37,813 bases of DNA from a virus. Shown piece by piece: positions 6,073-13,554 of the stretch (position 1 is its first letter; the number at the start of each line of letters is the position of its first letter). A model generated the notes under the pieces. That model did no database searches and was not told where the DNA came from. It saw only the letters and a program-made list of their open reading frames with translations. The DNA is taken from IMG/VR virus record IMGVR_UViG_3300025030_000267, positions 1 to 37,813 of that record; one strand, given 5' to 3'. A program made the position numbers and the translations under genes.

Positions 6073-6308
6073 GCTGCGCCCATCATGTTGCCACTCAGAT
6101 GATTCAGCGCAGGCTTTCCATATGGCAACCCGCTTCATGGACCCAGGACGGAAAGTTCGTCAAGTACATAGGTCAACCAGTCCGGAAGTGGCAATATCTA
6201 AACTCTTGTGAACACTGGGTTTGGGAAGATGCCAATCACTGTGGTGAATGTGGCAGTATTTGTGATGTCCAAGGCGGGCCACCTCATTTGAGAGGAAAGA
6301 ATAATTGA
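6069..6308 (+). CDS. Hypothetical Cys/His-containing protein (79 aa)
   Basis: It is coupled to the upstream gene by ATGA. It opens MSCAHH, like the MNCAHH of the next gene, and has a CEHWVWEDANHCGECGSIC segment in the second half that could form a zinc site. The remainder is Trp-rich and basic. The shared N-terminal CAHH suggests local duplication or a common metal-binding start. No function can be given. Confidence 0.6.
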   Translation: MSCAHHVATQMIQRRLSIWQPASWTQDGKFVKYIGQPVRKWQYLNSCEHWVWEDANHCGECGSICDVQGGPPHLRGKNN

Positions 6309-6505
6309 CCACTCATATGAACTGCGCCCATCATTGGGTACTCGCCACACCCGCTGGCCCCATGGTTCATGGCGTCTGTGTGCTCTGTGGAGCTGAGCGC
6401 GATTACCCTACGACCATGGACAGCGACGACTGGAAGGATGTGCGTAACAAGGGCCGTGCTGCCGCGAAGTTGGCAAGAGAGCGCAAGCAATTCGAGTTGG
6501 GCTAG
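6305..6505 (+). CDS. Zinc-ribbon protein of the HHW...CxxCG type (66 aa)
   Basis: TTG 6305 overlaps the previous stop (TTGA); ATG 6317 is an alternative start. Ligand candidates are C7 with H9/H10 (NCAHHW) and C25-x2-C28 (VCVLCGAERDY), the pattern of small phage and actinobacterial zinc proteins. The C terminus is a basic helix (NKGRAAAKLARERKQF). It ends the chain of coupled small genes. Six bases after its stop the first hairpin of the HNH region begins. Confidence 0.7.
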   Translation: MTTHMNCAHHWVLATPAGPMVHGVCVLCGAERDYPTTMDSDDWKDVRNKGRAAAKLARERKQFELG

Positions 6506-6510
6506 AGCGC

Positions 6511-6528
6511 CTGGAACCCAGGTTCCAG
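6511..6528. other. 8-bp hairpin after the small-gene operon
   Basis: CTGGAACC (6511-6518) and GGTTCCAG (6521-6528) are perfect complements separated by two bases. No U-tract follows, so it is not a classical terminator. It lies directly upstream of GATATAGTC (6542-6550) and of the HNH cassette. Confidence 0.6.
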
Positions 6529-6555
6529 ACCTCCTGGATGTGATATAGTCAGCAA

Positions 6556-6572
6556 GTCGAGGGTGGCTCGAC
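6556..6572. other. 6-bp hairpin abutting the HNH inverted repeat
   Basis: GTCGAG (6556-6561) and CTCGAC (6567-6572) pair around a GGTGG loop. The left arm of the 13-bp inverted repeat begins at the very next base, so in RNA the two stems could stack. Confidence 0.65.
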
Positions 6573-7097
6573 GGAACGGAAGGGGCTGCCAAGCGGTGGC
6601 CTCTTCGCTTATAGAAAGGGACAGAGTGAACACAAGCAGAATATCGAGATCGCAACGGTTCACAGTGCTCTTCAGGGACAAGTTCACCTGCCAGTATTGT
6701 GGACGTAAGGCACCAGATGTCATATTGCAGATTGACCACAAGGTCCCGCATCTCCTCGGAGGCGCAGATAGACTGGAGAACCTAGTCACCGCCTGTGAGG
6801 ACTGCAATCAAGGCAAGGGCACACTGGAGATAATCGCGGACCCGCCGCCGGCTTATGTTACGCCGGTAAGTCTGACACCTGAGCAACTAGAGCGCCTTGA
6901 AGCTGTACCCAGCAGCACTGTTTCAACTGAAGAAGTCATGCGCCTGCGCACTGTAAGTGGGTCATGGACTCGCAAGACACTGGAATCATGGGACGTGCCA
7001 TGGCCACCGCCGCGAGGATGGAAGGCCAAGCTTACTGGTGAGATGGACCCGCCAAGCGAAGCTGTGCCATAGGCTTTGCGCAGTCCCCTTCCGTTCC
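6573..7097. repeat. 13-bp perfect inverted repeat enclosing the HNH gene
   Basis: GGAACGGAAGGGG (6573-6585) is exactly complementary to CCCCTTCCGTTCC (7085-7097). The arms lie 40 bases before the HNH start and 12 bases after its stop. They could be the ends of a mobile cassette or a long-range RNA stem that closes the endonuclease ORF in a loop, as in ribozyme introns that carry ORFs. Confidence 0.75.
6626..7072 (+). CDS. HNH endonuclease
   Basis: GTG 6626 is preferred over GTG 6563 because GAAAGGG (6614-6620) lies just before it, while 6563 falls inside a hairpin. The 148-aa product has a full HNH core: C22-x2-C25, D37-H38, N52 (ENL), C57-x2-C60 followed by N61. The two CxxC pairs bind a structural zinc, D37/H38 and N52 are catalytic. 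The C-terminal third (about 85-148) is basic and Trp/Pro-rich and may contact DNA. It lies in the convergence zone between plus and minus operons and is enclosed by a 13-bp inverted repeat, which suggests a homing-type mobile gene. A packaging-associated HNH is less likely because the terminases are 25 kb away. Confidence 0.85.
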   Translation: MNTSRISRSQRFTVLFRDKFTCQYCGRKAPDVILQIDHKVPHLLGGADRLENLVTACEDCNQGKGTLEIIADPPPAYVTPVSLTPEQLERLEAVPSSTVSTEEVMRLRTVSGSWTRKTLESWDVPWPPPRGWKAKLTGEMDPPSEAVP

Positions 7098-7118
7098 TTC
7101 CTGGTGGGGGGTCCGACT

Positions 7119-7132
7119 GCGGCGTTAGCCGC
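7119..7132. terminator. GC hairpin in the convergent gap
   Basis: GCGGC (7119-7123) pairs with GCCGC (7128-7132) around GTTA. It lies between the HNH gene and the stop of the holin gene on the other strand, where a terminator is expected. There is no U-tract on either side, so the call is weak. Confidence 0.3.
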
Positions 7133-7140
7133 GCGAAGAG

Positions 7141-7314
7141 CTAAGTTGACTGTCCACTCTTGAACAGGAACGCTGTGAGGGTGAGGAAGTTGCCGATGCA
7201 CATCATGATCACGGCAACCTGGTCACCGGTGAAGCTGACGACGCCGGCTATCTCCAGCACGGGGAACACGCTCTGTACGAAGGCGATGATGGCGGCTCTT
7301 AGTTTGTCATTCAT
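7141..7314 (-). CDS. Holin-like membrane protein (57 aa)
   Basis: I chose ATG 7314 because it overlaps the amidase stop (ATGA) and has GGAG upstream. The product has two hydrophobic segments, about residues 8-25 (IIAFVQSVFPVLEIAGVV) and 30-50 (VAVIMMCIGNFLTLTAFLF), with a charged N terminus and a short polar C terminus. Size, topology and position directly after an amidase gene fit a phage holin that opens the membrane for the endolysin. It is the last gene of the late operon. Confidence 0.7.
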   Translation of the reverse strand: MNDKLRAAIIAFVQSVFPVLEIAGVVSFTGDQVAVIMMCIGNFLTLTAFLFKSGQST

Positions 7315-7934
7315 CCGTTTGCTCTCCTGTTCCAGTCTGCAATGATGGCCCTCTGCCAATCTACGAGGTCGGCCAGGTTCCAGCCTTGAGTGAGAAAGTG
7401 GCCAAGGTCTATTACGGTCTTGAGCTCTTCGAGTATGGATGATTCCATGGGCGCTGTGAGCCCATTGAGTAGCCTGTTCCAGTCGAAGAGGGCACCTGGG
7501 TCACTCTTACCTACGCGCTTGCCTTGGGGGGTCTCCTGGTGGCCTATGAAGCCGTGCATGAAGTGTTGTATTGGTACGCCAAAGTCCTCGACGTAGCCTC
7601 TGCACACGGCGACCAGGGCGTCCATCTGCGCATCCGTGAAGCCGTCGCTCTCTACGCCCTGTTCAAGCTCTATGCCCCAGTGAGTGGCGTTGTGCTCACC
7701 CGCGTGCCAGGCCACAAGGTCGTCGGCTACTATGCGTGCCTTGGTGCCATCGCGCCCAATGACCCAGTGCGAGCTGACCTGAGCGGCTGGGTTCTTGAAC
7801 CAGTTGAGCGCGCCCTCGAACTCACTGGGGTTCATAGAGACGCTACTGCGTGTGGAGTGAATAACTACGCCCTGCCCACTGGGCTTCATGTGAGAGAAAT
7901 GGGGTGTAGTGCTTACGACGTCAGGGGTTATCAC
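7311..7934 (-). CDS. N-acetylmuramoyl-L-alanine amidase (endolysin)
   Basis: The 207-aa product is an Amidase_2/PGRP-type zinc amidase. Zinc ligands are visible as H26 (VVIHST), H132 (IGHQE) and D145 in the KSDPG motif, with K143 as the usual catalytic neighbour. The AWHAGEHN segment (76-82) is also typical. The enzyme cleaves the bond between muramic acid and L-Ala in peptidoglycan at lysis. The C-terminal part (about 160-207) is helical and may bind the wall. GTG 7934 overlaps the previous stop (GTGA). It lies between a membrane/coiled-coil protein and a holin, a standard lysis cassette. Confidence 0.9.
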   Translation of the reverse strand: MITPDVVSTTPHFSHMKPSGQGVVIHSTRSSVSMNPSEFEGALNWFKNPAAQVSSHWVIGRDGTKARIVADDLVAWHAGEHNATHWGIELEQGVESDGFTDAQMDALVAVCRGYVEDFGVPIQHFMHGFIGHQETPQGKRVGKSDPGALFDWNRLLNGLTAPMESSILEELKTVIDLGHFLTQGWNLADLVDWQRAIIADWNRRANG

Positions 7935-8254
7935 GTGGAAATCTCCTCTGGTAAGCCTAGTTTGCCCTCGATGCGAGCTAGGCGTTGGGCGATAACTGAG
8001 CGCGCATTTACAGCTTCAGTGTAATGGGCCTCCACCTTGTCGCTCAGTGCATTCTGGGCAGAGTCGTGTCTTGCGAGCTCGGCGCGCAGCGTGCCTGCGC
8101 GTGGGTCGCTCTCTGCGCCAATGGACATTTCCACGCGCTCGACAGCGGCGAGTACATGGGCAACCTTGCGCACGATGTAGTAGACACCGCCGATGAATGA
8201 CGCTGCAAGGGTGAGCACTTCAATGACCACTCGCACAATCTCAAGGTCTGTCAT
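7931..8254 (-). CDS. Lysis-cassette membrane protein with coiled coil (107 aa)
   Basis: A single N-terminal membrane helix (about residues 7-32, VVIEVLTLAASFIGGVYYIV) is followed by a charged helical region (about 35-100) rich in heptad-like Leu/Val/Ala. This topology occurs in alternative holins and in spanin-like or XhlA-type lysis proteins. The start overlaps the large tail gene (ATGA) and the end overlaps the amidase start. The lysis role rests on topology and position only. Confidence 0.65.
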   Translation of the reverse strand: MTDLEIVRVVIEVLTLAASFIGGVYYIVRKVAHVLAAVERVEMSIGAESDPRAGTLRAELARHDSAQNALSDKVEAHYTEAVNARSVIAQRLARIEGKLGLPEEIST

Positions 8255-11200
8255 GCGGTTGCTCCCGGTACAACGCGGAATGTAATCACGGCACTCTCTA
8301 TCTCCTGCCAGTCACTCAACGTGGTTGAGCTACGTGGCTTAAACTTGATCTGCGTGCGCTCAGGGAGCCAGGCCATGGGCTTATCGTACCCTGCGCCCAG
8401 CAATCGCTGCACGTTCTTCGTGTTCTGCAAGGTCGCAAGTCGGCTAAGGATGTTCTGCAAGGGCTCGTGCTGTTGGTCAGCGGGCAGAACGAAGCTGACT
8501 TCTTCGTAGGCCGGCCACTGGCTAACGAAGGTGAAGAGCACGGGTAGCAGGTTAGGCGTCTCAGCGCTTGCTGCCTCATGGTCGCCTATAAGCCTGATGC
8601 AGAGCGTGTCGAAGGTCACGCCGGGGTCAAGGCTGGTCTTGATGGTGGAGTCCACAAACGTTTCAGCTACCGCGTTGAAGGTGATGTCTACTTCGGCGCT
8701 GGTGATGGCGGTGTCGCGCCCGGTGTCCACGAGCACACGCAGGGAGCCGTAGCTCGTGTCGTCGTCTATCCGTAGTGACTGGCACGTCACCTGGGTTAAC
8801 GTCTTGAGCATCTCTGGTGGGCCACAGTCGAGCTGTACGACCTGCACATAGAGTGGCCCATCCTGTTTGACTACAGCAGTGTTGGTTAGGTGTGGGTCGT
8901 TAAAGGGGTCAGGTGGCACAAATTCACGGGTCACACTCAGTGATGTTGCGTCTACAGGTATGAAGCGATAAACAAATCCTTGCCCTGCTGGGTAAGGCGT
9001 TTCAGCCCAGTAGAGAGGTGTAATGAGATTGTAGCTTTGCGCTTTAGACTGCTGCGCCCAACTCGCGTGCCATTTGCCATCATGGTAGAGCCAGCGCTGA
9101 GGATCGAGCCCGCAAGTGTCTACGATGAGCACATCGTTAACTGCGAACATCTGGGTAATCTTGGTTGCGACTGAACCACTTGATGGATGGTTCACAACTG
9201 CAGGAAAGCCTAAGTCTCTGGATAAGCCGTCAGAGCCAACAATCACAACTTGATTGTAGTTGTTGGATTTGCCTCCACCAGCTACGGCGACGCCACCAAG
9301 GTACGGGCAGGCAAGTCCTGCATAGCTTAGTCCAGTTTCTGGGTAGCTGATGGAGCCCACTCCTACGCTGGCGATGTCAAAGTAGGCAAGTACGCGCTTT
9401 TCAGTGATGGCCGTGGGGTCGTTAGTGCGCTCGGGCACGATGCCTACGATGCGATGGGAGTTGTTGGGTAGGGTAAAGAATGGCCCGCCGCCAGTGGGAA
9501 AGCTCAGCACACTCAGCGGCATGTACCAATAGACCGTGATGCTGATGTGGTCGAAGGTCAGCGCGTTCGCGTCGAGGTTGGCTTGCACGATGAGGCCGAA
9601 TCCTGGGTTGTTGATGTTCGCTGCCGTCCATGTCGTGCCCCATACGTCGGTGGCAGAGCCGTAGCTTACGGACTCGTCGGTAGTGCTGTACTCTAGATTG
9701 TTCGATTGCTGCTTGTTGTCGCCCACGGCGGTGAACGCCTGCATGAGCTGGATTGTCGAATCGTCCGCGTTGCCAGCGGCGTTACTCTCGGCTCGCTCTA
9801 CGGTGGCGACGATGCCGCTGATGATGGCGTTGCGTGGCAGGCTAAACCCGTAGCCGTAGGTCCATATTTGCGTAGTCACGTCATCTGCGCCCGCGCCCGT
9901 TTGCCAGGTGGCGGTCGTGTCCGCGTCATCACTGGCGGTGATGTTGCTCAGGCTGACGAAGTATTCGCTTTGGGCTGTACGCTGTGTGTAGTTACCCACG
10001 GATTTGGTGACAGACTGAAGAGTAAGGCCGCGCTGATACCAGACTGTGAGCGCGATGGCGTCTACACTTATTGTGGCATTGCCGCCCGTTGCACCTGATT
10101 TCTCGAAGGCCACACCTACACCAAAGTCAGCATCGTTGACGATGGTGGGAGTAAGCGCCTCGCCCCACATTGAAGTCTGTCCACCAAATACACTAGCTTG
10201 CACGACATCTGTAATAGGCGTCACGTCTGGCGGTGAGCCTATAGCTTGATCCTCACCGAAGAGTGCTGCACTGGCATTGAACAGGCGCACGCTTTTGTAG
10301 TTCATATCGGCAAGGTTGCCGGCAGCGGGAGTATCTGACTTGGCAAACACCATGCACTCAACACCCACTACAAGGTCAGTAGACGCCAATGCGAAGCCAA
10401 ACGTGTCGGCGTAGAGATAATTGCTAACTTCGTTGTCATCCAGTAGCACGGTGGCGAAGCTGCCATCTAGTCCGCTGTTGATGTTCGTAGGGTTAGACCA
10501 GGCAATGGTGCCGATGCCTGTATTGTTCGCGCCCACGGTGGCGAAGGTCTGGTTAGTCGCGTAAGTCGTACTGGTGGGATTAACGCTCGTGCTCAGGTCA
10601 AAGGGCGTGGGCATCGTGAGTAGGGCGTCAGTGTCGTAGACGTAGCCCACCATGTTGATGCCGCTAAACGTGCCGATAAGCACATTGATACTCAGGTCAC
10701 GAATGTAGAGTAGACCCCAGCATGAATCGCCACTGGTGTAGGTGAATATCTGCGTCCAGGTGATACTGTTAGCCGTGGGGTCAGTTGTGCCGCGCACACC
10801 ATCAGTCGTGCCGTCCATCGCGCCGATGGTTAGGCAGCGCGTGGAGTTGAACTTACAGTCACCTATCGCGCCCACATTATCAGTGATGTTGTCGTTTGTT
10901 GAAGGAACAATGAGCACGGGGCTAGACGTGCTCGTGTCTTTGACTAGGTAAGGGCCAAGACAAGCATACCAGCGCTGATTGTAGTTAATGCCATGGACTC
11001 GCTTGTTAGCGGCGTTGTATCCACTAAAGTCAGCAGAGATGAGCGTAGTCTGATTGGTCGCTTTATAGGGCAATGCAGCAACTCCTGGCACATGACACTG
11101 AATGCCCTCGTTGTACCAGACGTGATGTTTATCCTTGCGCCAGTCGCCAATCGTAGCTGAGTCCCACAGGCCGCCACTGAGGTCGTCAATAACCAGGGTG

Positions 11201-11352
11201 TTAATGCCTACGCGGGAGTCATGCTGTGCGTCCTGGAAGTGGCGTGGGGGGAACTGCTCGACATAGCGTAGGGGGTTAACGGCGCTGGCCTTGAAGTTGA
11301 CCGCGCTGGTAGTTGTGCCCCACTCGATGTTGACTGACGGCTCATTAGCCAA
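8251..11352 (-). CDS. Large virion structural protein, possible tail nozzle/hub (1033 aa)
   Basis: The start is TTG 11352 with AGGGAG upstream; no in-frame ATG is near. The product is beta-rich with many Thr, Asn and aromatic residues. It holds two copies of a jelly-roll-like unit of about 150-180 residues, each ending in a strand like ISVDAIALTVWY or FDHISITVYW. The N-terminal part and a later region (GSDGLSRDLGFPAV, DPQRWLYHDGKWHA) look like repeated blades of a propeller-type structure. Its size and position between a 435-aa possible adaptor and the lysis genes would suit a podovirus tail nozzle or a receptor-binding hub. The structural role is likely, the exact role is inference. Confidence 0.75.
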   Translation of the reverse strand: MANEPSVNIEWGTTTSAVNFKASAVNPLRYVEQFPPRHFQDAQHDSRVGINTLVIDDLSGGLWDSATIGDWRKDKHHVWYNEGIQCHVPGVAALPYKATNQTTLISADFSGYNAANKRVHGINYNQRWYACLGPYLVKDTSTSSPVLIVPSTNDNITDNVGAIGDCKFNSTRCLTIGAMDGTTDGVRGTTDPTANSITWTQIFTYTSGDSCWGLLYIRDLSINVLIGTFSGINMVGYVYDTDALLTMPTPFDLSTSVNPTSTTYATNQTFATVGANNTGIGTIAWSNPTNINSGLDGSFATVLLDDNEVSNYLYADTFGFALASTDLVVGVECMVFAKSDTPAAGNLADMNYKSVRLFNASAALFGEDQAIGSPPDVTPITDVVQASVFGGQTSMWGEALTPTIVNDADFGVGVAFEKSGATGGNATISVDAIALTVWYQRGLTLQSVTKSVGNYTQRTAQSEYFVSLSNITASDDADTTATWQTGAGADDVTTQIWTYGYGFSLPRNAIISGIVATVERAESNAAGNADDSTIQLMQAFTAVGDNKQQSNNLEYSTTDESVSYGSATDVWGTTWTAANINNPGFGLIVQANLDANALTFDHISITVYWYMPLSVLSFPTGGGPFFTLPNNSHRIVGIVPERTNDPTAITEKRVLAYFDIASVGVGSISYPETGLSYAGLACPYLGGVAVAGGGKSNNYNQVVIVGSDGLSRDLGFPAVVNHPSSGSVATKITQMFAVNDVLIVDTCGLDPQRWLYHDGKWHASWAQQSKAQSYNLITPLYWAETPYPAGQGFVYRFIPVDATSLSVTREFVPPDPFNDPHLTNTAVVKQDGPLYVQVVQLDCGPPEMLKTLTQVTCQSLRIDDDTSYGSLRVLVDTGRDTAITSAEVDITFNAVAETFVDSTIKTSLDPGVTFDTLCIRLIGDHEAASAETPNLLPVLFTFVSQWPAYEEVSFVLPADQQHEPLQNILSRLATLQNTKNVQRLLGAGYDKPMAWLPERTQIKFKPRSSTTLSDWQEIESAVITFRVVPGATA

Positions 11353-11404
11353 GTGTGATATACTCCCTTTGTTGCGCGAGGGTGAAATCTATGGCTGTGA
11401 ACAT
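11345..11404 (-). CDS. Possible 19-aa leader peptide
   Basis: In the 119-base gap before the large tail gene, ATG 11404 opens a 19-codon frame ending at TAA 11347-11345, which overlaps the TTG start of the next gene by eight bases. AGAGGA lies about ten bases upstream. It could be a coupling leader for the weak TTG start. It has no recognisable motif and could be chance. I see no convincing promoter in this gap. Confidence 0.3.
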   Translation of the reverse strand: MFTAIDFTLAQQREYITLG

Positions 11405-11471
11405 AGTCGAGTAGTCCTCTACTTCACAGGCGCAACCACGGGGCGGCACCGTATGGTGGCCGCTCCTCCAT

Positions 11472-11768
11472 TTAGTCAAAGTCTACACCTATATCATTGA
11501 ATCCGCGCTGGTTGTGCCAGTCCTGCAAGTCCTGCAAGTTCTCCCACTCGCGCCCCTGGAAGTCCAGGTCGATCATGGTGCCCATGATGCGCCCTTGGTC
11601 ACCACTGACGAGTGACTCACCGGCTGCGGGCACCCGCTCACGGGTGATCCTGTTGGCGAAGGGCTGAGTAGGCGCACCATTGAGGACGCGCAATCCTTGT
11701 AGAGCCATCTCGCGGTTGGAGGGTAGTCCATTGAGCAGTCGTACAGTGCGCAGACGGACGTGGCTCAT
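11472..11768 (-). CDS. Hypothetical protein (98 aa)
   Basis: The product is basic at the N terminus (SHVRLRTVRLLNGL) and acidic at the C terminus, ending NDIGVDFD. The motif LLNGLPSNREMALQGLRVLNGAPTQ contains a two-fold repeat of LNG-type segments. No family is recognised. It overlaps the upstream gene by four bases (ATGA) and belongs to the late operon, so a minor virion or assembly role is possible. Confidence 0.65.
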   Translation of the reverse strand: MSHVRLRTVRLLNGLPSNREMALQGLRVLNGAPTQPFANRITRERVPAAGESLVSGDQGRIMGTMIDLDFQGREWENLQDLQDWHNQRGFNDIGVDFD

Positions 11769-11956
11769 GCTATGCGATGAACAGGAATGCTGTGAACACG
11801 AATAAAGAAAGCGTCAACGACTCCCTTGGAGGTAACATCGCTATAGACGCCAACCATGGTCTTGCCGTGGGCAACGACCATATCGTCCTTAATCGCAATC
11901 CATTGCCCTGCGTATTGTTCGATAAGCTCATCTATGTGCTCCGCGTGCCAATTCAT
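11765..11956 (-). CDS. DUF5678-like protein (63 aa)
   Basis: The sequence pattern HIDELIEQYAGQWIAIKDD, then VVAHGKT, then a C-terminal FFIRVHSIP matches the small DUF5678 type (Trp-helix, strand 'gkWvAi', 'vvahG', strand 'i..ip'), found in archaea, Chloroflexota and others, with no known activity. Both ends overlap neighbours (ATGA). The family assignment is from memory of the pattern. Its presence in a phage late operon is not explained. Confidence 0.6.
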   Translation of the reverse strand: MNWHAEHIDELIEQYAGQWIAIKDDMVVAHGKTMVGVYSDVTSKGVVDAFFIRVHSIPVHRIA

Positions 11957-13260
11957 ATATTCACTCCGCCCATCGCACCCTGCCAGCGCATCAGCGTAGG
12001 TCGCTCGGTACGCCGTGCCAGCCAGCGCTCCTTGTACTCACGCTCACCCAGCGCCTCCAACTTGCTCCACTTGGCCACGTCTGCGCCATACCTGCGCCCC
12101 AGAAGTATCTTGCTGTAGGCGGTGAGCACATGCGCTGGCACCACGGTCGTATCACTGTCTGCTGTGAAGATGGTGCTAACACCATAGGGGGCGCTGGCAG
12201 GGCACTCTACCGTGAGGAATACAGGCTCACTGATGTAGCACTGGTTAATCATCTCAAGCCAGGTAGGATTGGCATCCTGGTAACGGGCACTAAGCCTGTA
12301 GTCGGCGCCCTCACGCAAGCTGGTGTAACTCAGCGCTGCTGCAAGATACTGGTCATCACCCCTACCAGCCTGTCGTAGCTGAGCAAAACTCACAGCCTTG
12401 AGCTTAAAGCGCTCATCCAGCCATGTGGGTAGCTTGAAGTGGTTGCTCCAGGTCTTGATAATCCATCCAGCCTGTACGTCTGCCTGGTCATTGTTGGTAG
12501 TGCCAACGAAGCGAAGGATAACGCCCTCGTCGTCAGTGGCCATGCTAAATACCTTACGCGTGATTATCCAGTCCTCCTCAGTGACACTGATGTCCTGCGA
12601 GAGTGTGTTGCTGGATTGGTCCATGTAGCGCACGGTCCACGTGCCGGTGTCGGCCTTGAGGATGGCGAAGGCTATGACCTGTCCGCCCTGCTCGATAGGC
12701 ACAGTCGTGGACGTAGCCGTACCACCGTCTGCTGTAGCAGTGAGACTCATGTTGCGGGCACCGAACATCAATTGTGCGGCTGTGGTCTGCTTGGCAATCG
12801 TGCAGTTAGAGGCTGTCCATGCTGTGGTTGCGCTGTCTTGTGTGTGCCAGTCGTCTGGCCCATGAGCGAGTGGCACCATGCATTCGATAGGTATGTACTC
12901 CAGCGCGTCGTTGAGGATAGCCTTGATCTTCGCCACAGGGATGCGTAGGAGATAGAACGTGGAGCTGGTATCTGCTGTGTAGTTCGCGCCCAGGTTGGTG
13001 ATGGTCGCCGTGCCGGCAGAGACACTCAGTGTGCCTACGGGACGTTCCTCAGTGTTGTCACTCGCGTAGCCGAACCAGCCTTGAAAGCGGGTAGCCGGGC
13101 CGTTCGCACCTAGCTTGACTATCTCCGCGTCAGTGGTAGTAAGTGAAGTCGTGCCTACGTTGGCCGTGAACTTGTAGCCAAGCGCACCCTCCTCGATGTT
13201 GAGGGCGGTCACCTCGTCAAGAAGTTGGTCGAGCGCCACCAGGAACGTAGTCGTTGGCAC
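11953..13260 (-). CDS. Virion structural protein, possible head-tail adaptor (435 aa)
   Basis: GTG 13260 follows an AAAGG site. The N-terminal helix (LDQLLDEVTALNIEEG) and a second helix (VAKIKAILNDALEYI, about 110-125) flank a small beta domain. A carbohydrate-binding-like beta domain (about 135-270) follows, then a helical C-terminal region (SYTSLREGADYRLSARYQD, and the tail YGADVAKWSKLEALGE). This helix-beta-helix layout, just upstream of the 1033-aa protein, could be an adaptor with an inserted surface domain. A tail protein of another kind is equally possible. Confidence 0.65.
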   Translation of the reverse strand: MPTTTFLVALDQLLDEVTALNIEEGALGYKFTANVGTTSLTTTDAEIVKLGANGPATRFQGWFGYASDNTEERPVGTLSVSAGTATITNLGANYTADTSSTFYLLRIPVAKIKAILNDALEYIPIECMVPLAHGPDDWHTQDSATTAWTASNCTIAKQTTAAQLMFGARNMSLTATADGGTATSTTVPIEQGGQVIAFAILKADTGTWTVRYMDQSSNTLSQDISVTEEDWIITRKVFSMATDDEGVILRFVGTTNNDQADVQAGWIIKTWSNHFKLPTWLDERFKLKAVSFAQLRQAGRGDDQYLAAALSYTSLREGADYRLSARYQDANPTWLEMINQCYISEPVFLTVECPASAPYGVSTIFTADSDTTVVPAHVLTAYSKILLGRRYGADVAKWSKLEALGEREYKERWLARRTERPTLMRWQGAMGGVNI

Positions 13261-13264
13261 TTAG

Positions 13265-13414
13265 CTAACCTTTGACCTTCTTCAAGTTGGGATTCTTGCG
13301 CTTGGCAGCAGGACTGGCCTTGCGTGAGGCAGCAGCTACGATGGCCGCGCCTTTCTTGTAGTTGCCCTTGCCAGCGGACATCGCCGCAGCCTTGAAGCCC
13401 ATTCCTTTAGGCAT
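13265..13414 (-). CDS. Small basic protein (49 aa)
   Basis: ATG 13414 begins two bases after the stop of the upstream basic peptide. The product has about a quarter Lys/Arg and many Ala. It ends with ASPAAKRKNPNLKKVKG, a terminal pattern I associate with small phage proteins of the late region. It would bind nucleic acid or an acidic partner. It may help DNA condensation or be a virion component, but nothing in the sequence proves it. Confidence 0.7.
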   Translation of the reverse strand: MPKGMGFKAAAMSAGKGNYKKGAAIVAAASRKASPAAKRKNPNLKKVKG

Positions 13415-13416
13415 AG

Positions 13417-13554
13417 CTACATGCCCTTCATGGGCATACCCTTGGGCGGCATACCCTTCATGGGCATCTTGCCCTTCTTGGCGAAGGGGTTACCCTTGGG
13501 CGCGCCCTTTTTGCCCTTCTTCACCATCGCAGGTGGCATAGTCTTCTTGGCCAT
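13417..13554 (-). CDS. Lys/Met/Gly/Pro-rich peptide (45 aa)
   Basis: ATG 13554 directly follows the stop of the dockerin-like gene (TAGATG). The product is low complexity: Lys-Gly pairs in the first half (KKGKKGAPKGN), then repeats of the type MPMKGM and MPPKGM to the end. It has almost no acidic residue and about ten Met. It cannot fold on its own in an obvious way, and could bind DNA, RNA or the capsid interior. Ordinary composition in the flanking genes argues it is selected for. Confidence 0.7.
   Translation of the reverse strand: MAKKTMPPAMVKKGKKGAPKGNPFAKKGKMPMKGMPPKGMPMKGM

Noticed and set aside
6563-6626. Upstream GTG start for the HNH gene
   Set aside because: It falls in the loop of a 6-bp hairpin with no ribosome-binding site, while GTG 6626 has GAAAGGG.
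12439-12948. 169-codon open frame opposite the 435-aa structural gene
   Set aside because: It is a plus-strand shadow of a better frame, with composition typical of an antisense frame (Cys- and Val-rich) and no ribosome-binding site or neighbours in the same direction.
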